From positions 1 to 64,000 of the forward strand of contig JAIQFD010000003.1 of the NCBI GenBank assembly GCA_020073495.1: a DNA stretch of 64,000 nucleotides, read 5' to 3'. The notes under the pieces are model-generated. The model searched no databases. It saw only the letters and a list, made by a program, of their open reading frames with translations, and had not been told where the DNA came from. Position 1 is the stretch's first letter. Each line of letters begins with the position of its first letter. Made by a program: the position numbers and the translations under genes. The stretch comes from Terriglobia bacterium. Lineage in GTDB: Bacteria > Acidobacteriota > Terriglobia > Terriglobales > Acidobacteriaceae. Shown one piece after another: positions 52,494 to 61,996 of this stretch.

Positions 52494-53184
52494 TCACTTC
52501 TTTTTCTCTTTTTTGGGCTTGTAGCCCTCCCGCCAGGAGAGGAACCGGGCGGGAACACCAGCCACGACGGCGAATGCCGGCACATCTCTCGTCACCACGG
52601 CTCCAGCCCCAACGATCGCGCCGCGGCCGATGCTGATCCCCGGCAGAACGATCGCGTTAGTGCCAACGTCCGCCCACGCGCCGATGGTCACCGGTTTGAT
52701 CACCAAGTCGGTCTTCAGGATCGGCACATCCACCGGCAAGGCCGTGTGCGCGGATCCCAGGACTTTTGCGCCCGGTCCCCAGCCCACATACTCCTCGATG
52801 ACGAGATCGCGGGCATCGAAATAGCTCTGTGGTCCGATCCAGACGTGATCGCCAATGATGCATGTGCCGTCGAAACGGCCCTGGATATACGTCTGCGAAC
52901 CGAGGAAGACGTGGTCGCCGATCTCGAATGTCTCGGGGTGCTTGAACCCCACACTGCTGCCCACCTGAACCCCGTTTCCGAAGTGGCGCGCCAGGGCACG
53001 CAGGATGGACTGGCGCATCAGTGCATCCACTTCGCCGTCGCCGGCCGCAAAGCGCCCGTACAGTTCGATGAGCGTGTCGCGCGTATAGCGCGTGCGCAGG
53101 TGCTCGGCCAGGCCCACGCGGAACTGGGGATCGGGTTCTACCTTTCCCAGCCCGTGCACCGCCTTCACGATGCGCGGCTTGCGC

Positions 53185-53201
<17 letters not shown>
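52494..53201 (-). CDS. left-handed beta-helix acetyltransferase
   Basis: 235 aa from ATG 53201 (overlaps the end of the aminotransferase gene by 17 bp). A helical N-terminal part (RYTRDTLIELYGRFAAGDGE) is followed by hexapeptide coils: TFEIGDHVFLGSQTYIQGRF, CIIGDHVWIGPQSYFDARDL, VTIGAWADVGTNAIVLPGIS, IGRGAIVGAGAVVTRDVPAF and the usual AVVAGVPARFL. Nearest in layout to sugar N- or O-acetyltransferases. A basic tail KPKKEKKK ends the protein. Could acetylate the amino sugar made by the adjacent DegT enzyme, though the shorter protein at 55706-56194 fits that role better. Confidence 0.85.
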
Positions 53202-54293
<1,092 letters not shown>

Positions 54294-54309
<16 letters not shown>

Positions 54310-55334
54310 GCTGCCGTTTTTCCTCGTTCGATTTCCACTGGAATACCGCGCTGCTTCAGAGACTCCGACGCCGCTTCCAATATGCGCACCACCCGCAGTC
54401 CGGCCTGGGCGTCGGTGATGGGCCGCTCACCCTTCTCGATGCACTGCACGACATGCTGCGCCTCGACCTGCAACGCTTCCGTGCCAGGCACATTCGGCGC
54501 CCACATGTCGCCGGTACGGTACCCCACGATCATCTGATAGAAGCTGTCGAGATTGGCCGCCACGGTGATGCCCTTGTCGTACACCTTCACCTTTTCGCTG
54601 AGATCCATGTCGTCGTAGACGATCATTTTTTGGCTGGCGCCGATAAGGGTCCTTCGGATCTTGACCGGCGAGAGCCAGTTCAGGTGGAAGTGGGCAATTA
54701 GATTGTCCTCGAAAAATAGCGTGAGGAACGCGATGTTTTCCGGCTTGCCCGGCACGTGGCTCATGCCGGCGGCGGAGACCGCGACCGGTTTGGCGTCGAG
54801 CACGTAGTCCATGATCGCCAGGTCGTGCACGGCGAGGTCCCAGATCACATTGACGTCGTGCTGGAACAGGCCCAGGTTCACGCGGACGGAGTCGTAGTAA
54901 TAGACGTCGCCGACGACCTTGTTGGCGATCAGTTCGCGGATCTTGCGTACCGCGCCGGTGTACACGAACGTGTGGTCCACCATGAGAACGAGCCGGCGGC
55001 GCTCCGCTTCTTCGATCAGGCGGAGCCCTTGCTCGGAGGTCGCCGTGAATGGCTTCTCCACGAGGACATGCTTGCCCGCCTGGAGGGCCTGCAGTGCGAG
55101 ATCATAGTGAGTCGAAACGGGCGTGACGATCGCCACCAGGTCCACACTGGGATCATGCAGCAATTCGTGATGGTTGGTGGTGACGCGCACACCAGGGTAA
55201 CGGCCCGTCACTTTTCCCAGCCGTTCGCTGCTCAAGTCACTGACCATCGTGACTTGCGAGCCGGGGGCTTCACAGAAATTGCGGACCAGATTCGGTCCCC
55301 AGTAGCCATAGCCGATGACGCCGACACGGATCAT
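54294..55334 (-). CDS. Gfo/Idh/MocA-family oxidoreductase (WbpB/WlbA-like)
   Basis: 346 aa. N-terminal NAD fold VGVIGYGYWGPNLVRNF and VSDLSSERLGKV; EKPFTATSEQG is the conserved EKP motif with the Lys that supports catalysis; VDHTFVYTGAVRKIRELI and WDLAVHDLAIMDYVL follow. In WbpB/WlbA this enzyme oxidises C3 of UDP-GlcNAcA so that the DegT enzyme can aminate it. Overlaps the DegT gene downstream. Confidence 0.88.
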
Positions 55335-55346
55335 TCAGGAGCTCTC

Positions 55347-55709
55347 TTAAGCGCGGGTCGCCAAAACGATGCCGGCGATGATGACCGCCAGCCCCGACAC
55401 CTTCTGCAGGTTGACGTGTTCGTGAAACACCAGCACCGCTCCGATCGTGACCATGATGAACGTCAGGCTGACCAGCATGGGGTAACTGGTGGTGAGTTTT
55501 TCCATGGGGAGGACGCGGAACCAGATCAGCGCCGCTAACCCATACAACACGACTCCGATCACGAATACGGGTTGTCGGAGAAGCAGCAGGATCTGCGCTC
55601 CCGGTGAAGCGGTCAGACCCACCGCCAGCGTGCCCTTCCGCAGCATCAGGTTCGCGATGGCGGTGAAGAACGCGCTGAGAAGAACCAATGTGAAGCCGAG
55701 GGGGCTCAT
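55347..55709 (-). CDS. small EamA/SMR-type membrane transporter
   Basis: 120 aa from ATG 55709, overlapping the acetyltransferase stop (ATGA). Four hydrophobic segments: GFTLVLLSAFFTAIANLML, PVFVIGVVLYGLAALIWFRV, TTSYPMLVSLTFIMVTIGAV and VSGLAVIIAGIVLATRA. Half-length DMT superfamily protein, like EmrE or ArnE/F, which work as dimers. Within a sugar-nucleotide cluster it may help flip a polyprenyl-linked sugar, as ArnE/F do (inference). Confidence 0.75.
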   Translation of the reverse strand: MSPLGFTLVLLSAFFTAIANLMLRKGTLAVGLTASPGAQILLLLRQPVFVIGVVLYGLAALIWFRVLPMEKLTTSYPMLVSLTFIMVTIGAVLVFHEHVNLQKVSGLAVIIAGIVLATRA

Positions 55710-56194
55710 TTCTTCACCTTCTCGCGCTCTCGCACGTCGGAAACCACTCGTGCCGGAACGCCAACGACGACGGCATGATCCGGGACGTCGCGCGTGACCA
55801 CGGCGCCCGCCCCCACCAGGGCGCCTTCGCCCACGGTTAAACCGCACATCACGATGGCGCCACTGCCGATCGAGGCGCCGCGCCGGACCCGGGTGGGCAC
55901 GACCGCCCAATCGGCTTCGGTCTGCAACTGTCCGCCAGCCGTCGCACGGGGATAGCGGTCATTGATGAATAGAACCCCGTGACCGACGAATACCTCATCC
56001 TCGAGGGTGACCCCTTCGCAGATGAAGGTGTGGGACGAGACCTTGCAGCGGGCGCCAATGAACGCGTTCTTCTGGATCTCCACAAAGGCGCCGACTTTGG
56101 TGTCGTCGCCGATGGTGCAACCGTAGAGATTCACCAGTTCGGGCTGAAAGATCCGCACGCCCTTGCCCAGCACTACGTCTTTCGCGATCGGCAT
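55706..56194 (-). CDS. UDP-amino-sugar N-acetyltransferase (WbpD/WlbB-like)
   Basis: 162 aa from ATG 56194, with GGAGA upstream. Left-handed beta-helix: ELVNLYGCTIGDDTKVGAFV, EIQKNAFIGARCKVSSHTFI, CEGVTLEDEVFVGHGVLFIN, then RRGASIGSGAIVMCGLTVGE and VGAGAVVTRDVPDHAVVVGV. The NLYGC..GD....G.FVEIQ opening is characteristic of WbpD/WlbB enzymes, which acetylate the 3-amino group of UDP-GlcNAc3NA. First gene of the long minus-strand run. No clear promoter was found in 56195-56470. Confidence 0.88.
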   Translation of the reverse strand: MPIAKDVVLGKGVRIFQPELVNLYGCTIGDDTKVGAFVEIQKNAFIGARCKVSSHTFICEGVTLEDEVFVGHGVLFINDRYPRATAGGQLQTEADWAVVPTRVRRGASIGSGAIVMCGLTVGEGALVGAGAVVTRDVPDHAVVVGVPARVVSDVREREKVKK

Positions 56195-56470
56195 TCGGTC
56201 TCCATGTTGGAATTGCTCGGCCGTGGCCGGAAGCCTTCTTGAGCCAGCGTGCTGGGGGGCGCCGCTTGCCTCCGGAATGCAGCCTCTAAAAAGGCGCAGG
56301 GAATGCAGCAGAGCCCTGTGTTGCAGCGCGACAACGCGCCCGCCATTCCGGCACAAAATTGGATTGAGTGTACTATGAAGTTACCGGTTCTGCCCAGCCA
56401 TGCGGCCATTACATCCGTAACGCGTCCGCAAGTGACTCTTGGCATGATGGCGGGCGGAATGCCGCCGCTT

Positions 56471-57475
56471 CTAGCGCCGACTGCGCTGCGGCGGCTCGGA
56501 GGCAAGCGTACTTAGGCCACAGGCATCGAAAGAATTCGCAACGCAGATGTCGTCCACGAAGACGTCCACTCCGCCGCTTGGCCCCTGGAGGTACACCAGC
56601 CCGAATTGAAGTTGCTGCTGGGCTCCCTTGTCACTCGTGCCAAACCCCTTGTAGCAACCGCCCTGCGGCTTGCGCGTGTCCGTGTCGGCCACCAGTGTTA
56701 GGGGTTTGTCGTCCGTCCCCATCCACAACTTGGCGTGCCCACAGCCGGTGCCCGTGTCATGCTCGAGGCGCACCACGAATCGGCGCCACACTCCGCCGAA
56801 CTTGTTGACCGGGAGGCCGGTATCAAAACTTCCGATGCCGGGAGGCGCATCGGCCCCGGAATCCTCCAAGGCCAGGACGTGCTCCAGCGCTGCGCTGTAA
56901 GAGATCATCCACCATGCCGGCAAGAGCTTACCCGGAGAATTCGTGTACCGTGCAAGGAAGAACTTCTGCTGGCTGAGGCCGCCCCGCCCTCCTTTGATCA
57001 CATTGCTGATGGAGGCTTGCGGTTCGAACTCCCACCAACTGGCTATCAACGGAGGCGCCGCTGCCGCCGGATTGCAGATCGTGGTAATGCCCGCACGACC
57101 CGTCGGCCCGGACCCGGTATCGCAGGTGTCCGGCCCAAAATACAGATCGACGCGATTTACCGCGGAACTTTTTGGACCACCCAATCCGGTCGCGGAACAA
57201 ACCAGGGCACGAGTACCACTATGGGCCGTGACGACGTTGCCGTTCGCGGTCTTGCCGCCGGACTCCAAAACCTGGCATGCAGTCGGACAATTCAACCCTT
57301 CACCGCACGAAATGTGGTTGTTGGATAGGCCCGCGGGGAACCCGGCCTCAAAATCCGTGGAGAGATAGGTCACCGGCGTCCGGCTCTGCGGAGGACTGGT
57401 GCGACCGTCTTGGGCGAGCACAAGGCTGGAACAAGCCAGGAGAAACGGGACTGCGATTTGGAAGAGCCTATTCAC
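56471..57475 (-). CDS. secreted jelly-roll-like protein
   Basis: 334 aa from a GTG at 57475 (a TTG at 57505 would extend it). Signal peptide VNRLFQIAVPFLLACSSLVL, cleaved after AQ. The mature protein begins as a beta-rich domain: YLSTDFEAGFPAG, HSGTRALVCSATGLGG, ASWWEFEPQASIS, AWWMISYSAALEHVLALEDS, WRRFVVRLEHDTGTG and GLVYLQGPSGGVDVFVDDIC. The same landmarks (NAFEAG, HSVKCEV, RWYLYFAP, MALEDSG, YVQ...VTVYVDDA) appear in the C-terminal domain of the IPT protein at 61997-64000, so the two share a domain. Fold resembles concanavalin/jelly-roll polysaccharide-binding or lyase proteins. Several Cys may form disulfides. Function unknown. Confidence 0.68.
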   Translation of the reverse strand: MNRLFQIAVPFLLACSSLVLAQDGRTSPPQSRTPVTYLSTDFEAGFPAGLSNNHISCGEGLNCPTACQVLESGGKTANGNVVTAHSGTRALVCSATGLGGPKSSAVNRVDLYFGPDTCDTGSGPTGRAGITTICNPAAAAPPLIASWWEFEPQASISNVIKGGRGGLSQQKFFLARYTNSPGKLLPAWWMISYSAALEHVLALEDSGADAPPGIGSFDTGLPVNKFGGVWRRFVVRLEHDTGTGCGHAKLWMGTDDKPLTLVADTDTRKPQGGCYKGFGTSDKGAQQQLQFGLVYLQGPSGGVDVFVDDICVANSFDACGLSTLASEPPQRSRR

Positions 57476-57834
57476 GGTAAGCGGTCCGAGTCTGGACGAC
57501 CCCAACCGGGCGTCAAGGCCGCGTCCCGGACGCCCGTTGATCCCACGCCGGGATGTTGGCTTTTCGGAACGACGATAATATCAAGCAATACAAATCTCTC
57601 TTTTGTCACATGAACTCACCCATAGCTGCTCCGACCCATGCTTCGCCGAGCTATTCGTATCCTATTCTAAGAGTGGCCATCCTCGCTGTCGCGCTCGCCT
57701 CGAGCATCGAGGGCGGGATGCGGGCGCGGCAGCTGGTGAGATCTGGGAGCGCGCGCTGACGGGGTCCCATTCCAGTCGAGCAGCGCGGTAAAGTCGCGAA
57801 GCACGCGGCTCTTGCGTTCTTCATTGGAGCGGAA
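57476..57834. other. intergenic, 359 bp
   Basis: No supported gene. The only notable element is an extended -10-like TGATATTAT on the minus strand at 57575-57583, in an A/T-rich patch (57565-57610). It lies about 100 bp upstream of the secreted jelly-roll gene and could be its promoter; there is no good -35. Confidence 0.35.
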
Positions 57835-59193
57835 TCAGGGCTTCAGGAGAATGACGGACTCGGCGTTCCGGAGCGCAACCCGAGTCACTGGAGAACCATG
57901 CGTTCCGTCTGCCGATAGAGGAACCAGCGGCTGCCCGCCGGGTATTGTCACATCCACGGCACTTTTGTCTCCGAACTCCTTGTCGGACCATTCGAGTTTA
58001 GGATGTGCGATCACAAAAGCGTTCTGGAACTCGCGGACATAGATCTTGAATCCCTGCCCGGCCCCGTCCTTTCCGCTCTGGTAGACGTGCCTCAAACCGA
58101 GGGGCTTGCCCAGGTCGATCTCCTGCGCCGCGGTCCACCATGTCAGGAACGGCGCGTTCCATCCGTGCTGGTTGGTAAAGGTCAGATTGTCCGGGGGATC
58201 GGGCACGACCAGGTAATAGTTGGCCAGCATCGCAAGCTGGAATCGTTGCGACAGAGTGACCGAATTGCCCTGCGTATAACCTTGGGGAAAGACGTCAGGA
58301 CTGGCGGGCGCATAATTCACGAAGATTCCGCTGGCCAGCAGCTTGTCAATGAAGTTCCATCTCGGCTCGGTTTCGATCGCCGGATAGTTCGCCCCCTCCA
58401 GTTGCGCTCCTCCCCCAGCAACGGCCATCCGGAAGTCATAGGAGGTACTGTACTGAGAGAGATTGACGATGAGCATTTTTCCCGCGGCCGCGCGCTCGGC
58501 TGCCATCAGGTTGACCATGGCGTCGAAATACCCGTCGCAGGCCTTCTTGGTGCCGTGATACTCCCGCGTGTGATGGGTCGGGCCGCATACATAGTCATCC
58601 ATGCTGCCGGAAGCGTGCTCGTCGAGGAATATGCCGTCCCAGCCGCCGGCCGCAAGGCGCTTGAACCGGTCTTTCTCGTAAGTCACGCGACCCGGGTCTG
58701 CGGGATTGGGCACCCATCGCTTGGCACTGCTCCATTCGACGACCAGGCGGCAGCCGGCCGTGACCGGCTGGGGGGCGGGACAGAGCTTGTCGTCGTGCAG
58801 GAAGGCATCCTCCATGTTGTACTCGGGATGGCCGCGAAACCAGCGCCGCATGTCCGCGGAATAGGCCACTGTCAGACTGATCTGCGGGATCTCGTCGCCC
58901 TTCTGGAAGATCGTCATGTTCAGGGCGTAGTTGTACGCTTTGATCGCCGGATTCCTGCGCTTGTAGAGTTCCGGCGGCATCCCGATCTCGTGGTCCAGGT
59001 GATCGGCCAGCCACTCGCGTTCCAGGCGTTGCTGTTTCGCGTCCTTGATGAACTCGGTCCGGTAGTCCGCCGACATGGTGCGAATGTGCGGCCAGTGCGG
59101 TGAGGTACGGGAGTACCGCGACGGTGGCGCAGCCGCGATCATCGCGGCGGCCAGCCCGAGCAGAAGTATCTGTGGCACAGACTTCGCAGGCAT
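57835..59193 (-). CDS. secreted putative glycoside hydrolase (GHL15-like TIM barrel)
   Basis: 452 aa from ATG 59193. Signal peptide MPAKSVPQILLLGLAAAMIA, cleaved near AAA. A barrel-like domain follows, with AYNYALNMTIFQ, RVTYEKDRFKRLAAGGWDGI then FLDEHASGSMDDYV (acidic cluster at a strand end, as in glycosidases), KMLIVNLSQYS and LANYYLVVPDPPDNL. This layout resembles the hypothetical glycosyl hydrolase family 15 (GHL15). Catalytic activity is not proven; WDGIFLDE is the best active-site candidate. A small C-terminal beta domain (VTIPGGQPLVPLSADGTHGS, then RVALRNAESVILLKP) resembles the end domain of such enzymes. Divergent from the FemAB gene; likely trims or turns over the EPS. Confidence 0.65.
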   Translation of the reverse strand: MPAKSVPQILLLGLAAAMIAAAPPSRYSRTSPHWPHIRTMSADYRTEFIKDAKQQRLEREWLADHLDHEIGMPPELYKRRNPAIKAYNYALNMTIFQKGDEIPQISLTVAYSADMRRWFRGHPEYNMEDAFLHDDKLCPAPQPVTAGCRLVVEWSSAKRWVPNPADPGRVTYEKDRFKRLAAGGWDGIFLDEHASGSMDDYVCGPTHHTREYHGTKKACDGYFDAMVNLMAAERAAAGKMLIVNLSQYSTSYDFRMAVAGGGAQLEGANYPAIETEPRWNFIDKLLASGIFVNYAPASPDVFPQGYTQGNSVTLSQRFQLAMLANYYLVVPDPPDNLTFTNQHGWNAPFLTWWTAAQEIDLGKPLGLRHVYQSGKDGAGQGFKIYVREFQNAFVIAHPKLEWSDKEFGDKSAVDVTIPGGQPLVPLSADGTHGSPVTRVALRNAESVILLKP

Positions 59194-59366
59194 ACGGCAC
59201 AAGCATAGCAGCGCCTCGGAACCCCGAGAATCACGTTCTTCTTTTCCCCGCGGCTAGACCGCGGCGACACGGGCCAGATAGAATGCTGGCGTTCGCACTC
59301 CATGAAGTCCCTGCAATCACCCCTGCGCCCCTTCACCGGCATCGATCGACCGCCACTAGGAGCTCG

Positions 59367-60434
59367 GTGACCAGCGACGCGGATGTGATGCCGGCCGCCG
59401 ACATGACCGTGATCCGGGCCTCCAGCGCAGCGGAGGCTGCACGCTGGCAGGAGTATGTCGAGCGCCATCCGGAAGCGGTGAACTATCACCGCTGGGGATG
59501 GAAGCAGGTGGTGGAGGAGAGCTTCAAGTGGCCGACCTACTACCTGATGCTCCATCAGGCCGGCACTGTGCGCGGAATCCTGCCCCTGGTCTGGCAGAAA
59601 AGCTTTCTCTTCGGAAGCTTTCTCACTGCGCTCCCCTTCTTCAACTACGGCGGCATCCTGGCCGATGACCTGGAGTCGGAACAGCGGCTGTCGAGCGAAG
59701 CCATCGCGCTGGCCAAGCGGGTGGGTGCATCGCACATCGAATTGCGCCATCAGCGGCCACACGATCTCGGTCTCGTTGTCAAGCAGAGCAAGCTGACCCT
59801 TGTCCGAGAAGTCCAGCGGGAAGAAGACGCCATGTGGAAGTCTCTGGACAAGAAGGTGCGGGCGGACGTGAAGAAGTCGATGCAGTACGGCCTCAGCGCC
59901 GAGGTCCGCGGAGCCGACGCGCTCCCCGAGTTCTACGAGATCTTCGCCCAGAACATGCGCGACCTCGGGACACCCGTCTACGACCGCAGCTTTTTCAACA
60001 AGATTTTGGGTGAATTCCCCGGCGACACGTTCATCACCATCGTCCGCCACGCGGGAAAGGCGATCGCATCCTCCTTCTTGCTGGGGTATCGCGACACGCT
60101 GGAGGTGCCGTGGAGCGCGTCCCTTCGGGGATACCTGACCATGAAACCTAACATGCTGCTGTACTGGAAGAACCTGCGCGTCGCCGCCGAGAAGGGATAC
60201 TCACGCTTCGACTTTGGACGCAGCTCCCCCGATTCCGGGACGCACCGCTTTAAGAAGCAGTGGGAACCGACGGAGGTCCCGTTGTACTGGCACTACTGGC
60301 TGGCGGGCGGTGGTGAACTGCCGGAACTGAATCCGCACAACCGGAAGTATCGGCTCGCCATCGCTGTCTGGCAGCGGCTGCCACTCGCTATCACAAAGGC
60401 GATCGGGCCAAGAATCGTGCGCTGCCTGCCGTAG
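59367..60434 (+). CDS. FemAB-related protein, XrtA-system type
   Basis: 355 aa from a GTG at 59367 with AGGAG 5 nt upstream. GNAT-related double domain: RWQEYVERHPEAVNYHRWGW, NYGGILADDLESEQRLSSEA, EDAMWKSLDKKVRADVKKSM, FAQNMRDLGTPVYDRSFF, and the C-terminal YSRFDFGRSSPDSGTHRFK with KKQWEPTEVPLYWHYWL. This pattern is that of the FemAB-like proteins restricted to XrtA/EPS loci. FemAB proteins transfer amino acids or acyl groups to envelope precursors; the substrate here is unknown. The only plus-strand gene in the right 26 kb. Confidence 0.87.
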   Translation: MTSDADVMPAADMTVIRASSAAEAARWQEYVERHPEAVNYHRWGWKQVVEESFKWPTYYLMLHQAGTVRGILPLVWQKSFLFGSFLTALPFFNYGGILADDLESEQRLSSEAIALAKRVGASHIELRHQRPHDLGLVVKQSKLTLVREVQREEDAMWKSLDKKVRADVKKSMQYGLSAEVRGADALPEFYEIFAQNMRDLGTPVYDRSFFNKILGEFPGDTFITIVRHAGKAIASSFLLGYRDTLEVPWSASLRGYLTMKPNMLLYWKNLRVAAEKGYSRFDFGRSSPDSGTHRFKKQWEPTEVPLYWHYWLAGGGELPELNPHNRKYRLAIAVWQRLPLAITKAIGPRIVRCLP

Positions 60435-60465
60435 AGACTCTTCCCGCAATTAGGTTGACAACGCC

Positions 60466-61923
60466 TCAGCCGGCAACGCCGAGTGCGGGTGCGAACCTTC
60501 GCTTTGGCGGTTCGGGCCCTGGGGCAGGTGCTCCTTTGCGGCTCAAGACTGAACTGTTAAGCCCCGCCGAAAGACTTAGAAGGATGAAGATATGGGGATA
60601 AAGTAGCACCGCGACAAAAGCGCCGCTCACCAGATATCCGATAAAACCCAATTCCAAGCCCGTTGCAAGACAGAATTCGAAACTGCTTTTGCCCGCCTTA
60701 CCTTGTGCCGCCAAGATAGATTTGCGGGTCATTGCGTTGATCCGGAAGATCGCGAGAGCTATCAGAACCAAGAAAATGCACCCGAATGTTCCCCACTCAG
60801 AGATCGCTTCAATATACGTGCTATGCGGTACCCACGACACTCGCTCCGATAACCGCTCACCCCTGTTGAACCGGGCGCCGTAGACCGCGCCAAAATTCAA
60901 CGGCCCAACTCCAAGGATTGGATTTTCTTTGTACATCTGGACTCCCGCTCGCCAGAGTTCCAGGCGCTGACTCGCGGTTCTGTCCCTCTCCGGGTCCAGC
61001 AAGCCGCTGTTCATCCGCCGCTTGGTGGCCTCCGGCATCACAAAGATGACGGCAGGCACCAGCAGCAGGAGCAGAAAGACTGCGATCAGCTTCTTCGGGC
61101 TTCTCAGCCAGGCGGCAATGGTGACGCCCGTGGCGCCCACGATGGCACCGCGGGAGCCGCAGAACATGATGGCCCCCAGGAACACCAGAGTACAGACAAG
61201 TAGGGCGAACCGCTTCCACCCCTTCACGTCGGAGAACAGAAGAGACATTGCAATCGGCCAAGCGACGCACATGGCTACGCCAAGGTCGGCCGCGTTCCCG
61301 AAGAATCCCGTCGCACCCGCTCCAAAACCCTCAGTCATCAGGGACATCTGGCTGCGGGGTGAATTTGCCATCGCTCCATGGTATGACCGGACCACGAATT
61401 GTCCCATCTTCAAACTAAATAGAAGATAAACGAATATGAACGCACGCAATCGCCAGGGAGTGCTAACACTCCGTGAAACCGCGAAGTAAATGACCAACCA
61501 ATTGATGATAAGGAGAATGCAAGCAACAGCGGCTTCTGTGTCCGGAGCGAAGAGCCCTGACAACACACCAGCACCGAAAAAAGCAAGCAGCGACACCTCC
61601 GCGATTCGACGCCAACTAGACTGGACCAGCGTTTTCGTCTCCGGTGGAGAGTAGAGCAGCCCGACAAGCGCGATGATTATGCCGATCTTCCCAAGTTGAA
61701 GTGGCCCTAGGATCGGGTACATAGCCGGCAGGCGGGCGTACTCGACAACCTCATAGATGATGACCCCGGCGAAACCCGCTCCCCAGTGGGACTGGAAAGC
61801 ACGTCGGACTCGGGATCCGGGAACAGTCCCTTCAGCCGGGGGAACGGCGGTCTTCTCCAACGGGGCCACTGAAGACATTCGATTCAGCCTAGTCGCGCAA
61901 GCATTGGCAGGATTTCTTTCCAT
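60466..61923 (-). CDS. O-antigen ligase/polymerase family membrane protein (Wzy-like)
   Basis: About 485 aa with ten or more membrane segments. Start uncertain: ATG 61923 has GGGGGTG 6 nt upstream but lies inside a hairpin, whereas ATG 61878 has no clear ribosome site. The Wzy/WaaL signature is the large periplasmic loop with RTASQRLELWRAGVQMYKENP, ILGVGPLNFGAVYGARFNRG, and VPHSTYIEAISEWGTFG. XrtA loci carry a dedicated O-antigen-ligase-like protein of this size. It polymerises repeat units delivered by the flippase, or ligates glycan to an acceptor. Convergent with the FemAB gene, 31 bp apart. Confidence 0.85.
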   Translation of the reverse strand: MERNPANACATRLNRMSSVAPLEKTAVPPAEGTVPGSRVRRAFQSHWGAGFAGVIIYEVVEYARLPAMYPILGPLQLGKIGIIIALVGLLYSPPETKTLVQSSWRRIAEVSLLAFFGAGVLSGLFAPDTEAAVACILLIINWLVIYFAVSRSVSTPWRLRAFIFVYLLFSLKMGQFVVRSYHGAMANSPRSQMSLMTEGFGAGATGFFGNAADLGVAMCVAWPIAMSLLFSDVKGWKRFALLVCTLVFLGAIMFCGSRGAIVGATGVTIAAWLRSPKKLIAVFLLLLLVPAVIFVMPEATKRRMNSGLLDPERDRTASQRLELWRAGVQMYKENPILGVGPLNFGAVYGARFNRGERLSERVSWVPHSTYIEAISEWGTFGCIFLVLIALAIFRINAMTRKSILAAQGKAGKSSFEFCLATGLELGFIGYLVSGAFVAVLLYPHIFILLSLSAGLNSSVLSRKGAPAPGPEPPKRRFAPALGVAG

Positions 61924-61927
61924 GTTA

Positions 61928-61955
61928 ACACCCCCGGACGGGGACTCGGGGGTGT
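61928..61955 (-). terminator. hairpin between IPT protein and Wzy-like gene
   Basis: Stem ACACCCCCG / CGGGGGTGT (9 bp, 10-nt loop), 42 bp after the IPT gene stop on the same strand. Only a short TTAACAT follows, so termination may be partial. Its right arm also contains the candidate ribosome site of the Wzy-like gene, so it may instead mask that start. Confidence 0.5.
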
Positions 61956-61996
61956 GCAAATAATCCTCAGGCCGGCCGCGAAGCACGGTCGGAACG

